A stretch of DNA of 15,773 nt, taken from contig CAKVDR010000007.1 of the NCBI GenBank assembly GCA_934726435.1, forward strand, positions 1-15,773. The letters are read 5' to 3'. The stretch is from an uncultured Eubacteriales bacterium. GTDB taxonomy: Bacteria > Bacillota > Clostridia > Oscillospirales > Acutalibacteraceae. How positions within the stretch are numbered: position 1 is the stretch's first letter; the number at the start of each line of letters is the position of its first letter. The notes below the pieces were generated by a model. It did not search any database, was not told the origin of the DNA, and saw only the letters and a program-made list of their open reading frames with translations. The translations under genes and the position numbers were made by a program. Below are positions 14,884 through 15,773 of the stretch, piece after piece.

Positions 14884-15476
14884 TAAACTTTAATAAAGCA
14901 GAATTTTTGAGTTCTGTGGGCAATTTAAAACAAATGAAGAAGGACGACCTGCCTCAGGTTGTTTTTTCTGGTAGGTCAAATGTTGGAAAGTCTTCGCTTA
15001 TAAACAAAATTCTTAACAGGAAATCTCTTGCCAGAGTGAGCAATAAGCCCGGCAAAACTATCAATATAAACTTTTATAATGTTGGGAATATAAGGTTCGT
15101 GGACCTCCCGGGTTATGGCTATGCGAGGGTTTCGTTTGAAGAAAAAAAGCGCTGGTCAAAGTTGATTGAAGGATACTTCGAAGAAAACAAAAACATTGCG
15201 CTGGTTATTCAAATAATTGATATGCGTCATCCTCCGTCGGTTTTGGATATTCAAATGATAGACTTTTTAAAAAGCAAGGGCTATCCGTTTATTATCGTTA
15301 CTTCAAAGAGCGATAAACTCAGGAAAATGGCCAGAATTGAAAGAGAAGAACTTTTGAAAGAAGAACTAAAAGACTACGAAGATGTTGAAAGAATCGCTTT
15401 TTCTTCTTTAAATGGCGAGGGAGTAGACAAGCTTAAAAATAAAATTACTTATTATTGTGAGGAAAGGAGAAAATAA
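14880..15476 (+). CDS. engB: Ribosome biogenesis GTP-binding protein EngB (YsxC)
   Basis: EngB is an essential GTPase that helps assemble the 50S subunit. The 198-residue protein shows G1 GRSNVGKSS (31-39), G2 Thr60 in KPGKT, G3 VDLPGYGYA (74-82), G4 SKSD (142-145) and a G5-like FSS. The family G4 is normally TKxD; here Ser replaces Thr, a conservative change that probably preserves guanine specificity. The ATG overlaps the lon stop in an ATGA arrangement, so translation should be coupled. The lon-engB adjacency is classic for Bacillota. Confidence 0.96.
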   Translation: MINFNKAEFLSSVGNLKQMKKDDLPQVVFSGRSNVGKSSLINKILNRKSLARVSNKPGKTININFYNVGNIRFVDLPGYGYARVSFEEKKRWSKLIEGYFEENKNIALVIQIIDMRHPPSVLDIQMIDFLKSKGYPFIIVTSKSDKLRKMARIEREELLKEELKDYEDVERIAFSSLNGEGVDKLKNKITYYCEERRK

Positions 15477-15477
15477 A

Positions 15478-15773
15478 ATGTGCGAGTGTATGAACAAAAA
15501 TTATAACCCAAAAGAAGTTGAAGATAAAATCTATGAAAATTGGGAAAAAATCGGATATTTTTCTGCAAATGTTGATGAAAATAAAAAGCCTTACAGCGTT
15601 ATTATGCCTCCGCCGAACGTAACAGGTAATTTACATATGGGTCATGCTCTTGACCAAACCATGCAAGATATTTTAATAAGGTTCAAAAGAATGCAAGGTT
15701 ACTCTGCGCTTTGGATTCCGGGAACAGATCATGCTTCAATTGCAACTGAAGCAAAAGTTGTGCAAGAACTTGA
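15478..15773 (+). CDS. valS: Valyl-tRNA synthetase, 5' end only
   Basis: The first 98 codons of valS are present and the gene runs off the window. Class I synthetase signatures are clear: [20 protein letters not shown] carries the HIGH motif as HMGH, and [16 protein letters not shown] is the conserved valyl-specific segment with Asp and His lining the editing/active-site region. ATG 15478 is 8 nt after AGGAG (15465-15469) and 1 nt after the engB stop; ATG 15490 is a less well placed alternative. The tight spacing leaves no room for a T-box leader of its own, so expression depends on the upstream unit. Confidence 0.97.
   Translation, partial: MCECMNKNYNPKEVEDKIYENWEKIGYFSANVDENKKPYSVIMPPPNVTGNLHMGHALDQTMQDILIRFKRMQGYSALWIPGTDHASIATEAKVVQEL

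Noticed and set aside
15464..15478. Possible T-box leader for valS
   Set aside because: There is only 1 nt between engB and valS, so no leader can fit here.

Overview
The window is about 15.8 kb of a low-GC chromosome carrying a dense block of housekeeping genes. The gene content and order (rplS - signal peptidase - rbgA - rnhB - yraN, and tig - clpP - clpX - lon - engB - valS), the Bacillus/Clostridium-like Shine-Dalgarno sites and the protein types point to Bacillota. The two signal peptidases carry SMMNTL and KRII..GGQ motifs of the clostridial kind, so an anaerobic Clostridia member, perhaps Ruminococcaceae/Oscillospirales, is my best guess. That placement is inference. I see no mobile element, CRISPR array, tRNA, rRNA or sign of recent transfer.

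Region 1 (1-2772): the 3' end of a ComF-type phosphoribosyltransferase gene runs rightward and collides tail to tail, with a 17-nt overlap, with a leftward operon folD - ppa - prfB. That operon covers one-carbon metabolism, pyrophosphate removal and translation termination. prfB lacks the usual programmed frameshift. Its only well-placed initiation codon is ATT, behind a near-perfect Shine-Dalgarno.

Region 2 (2773-5570): a divergent promoter region separates folD from galU. rplS follows behind its own promoter and a structured leader and ends in an intrinsic terminator. Next come two tandem, diverged type I signal peptidase genes with their own promoter, closed by a second terminator.

Region 3 (5615-9111): rbgA, rnhB, yraN, an M19 dipeptidase gene and a metallophosphoesterase gene are packed head to tail with abutting or overlapping ends. 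They look like one transcription unit joining ribosome assembly, RNA:DNA hybrid removal and small hydrolases.

Region 4 (9152-15773): a protein quality-control cluster holds trigger factor, ClpP, ClpX and Lon. It is followed by the ribosome-assembly GTPase EngB and the start of valyl-tRNA synthetase. A strong bulged hairpin sits between clpP and clpX. lon, like prfB, has an excellent Shine-Dalgarno but no NTG at the expected position; the codon there is ATA.

I found no undescribed multi-gene system. The most unusual signal is the pair of apparent ATT/ATA initiation codons in prfB and lon. Other points of interest are the tandem signal peptidases, the rplS leader, the hairpin between clpP and clpX, and a palindrome inside the galU promoter.
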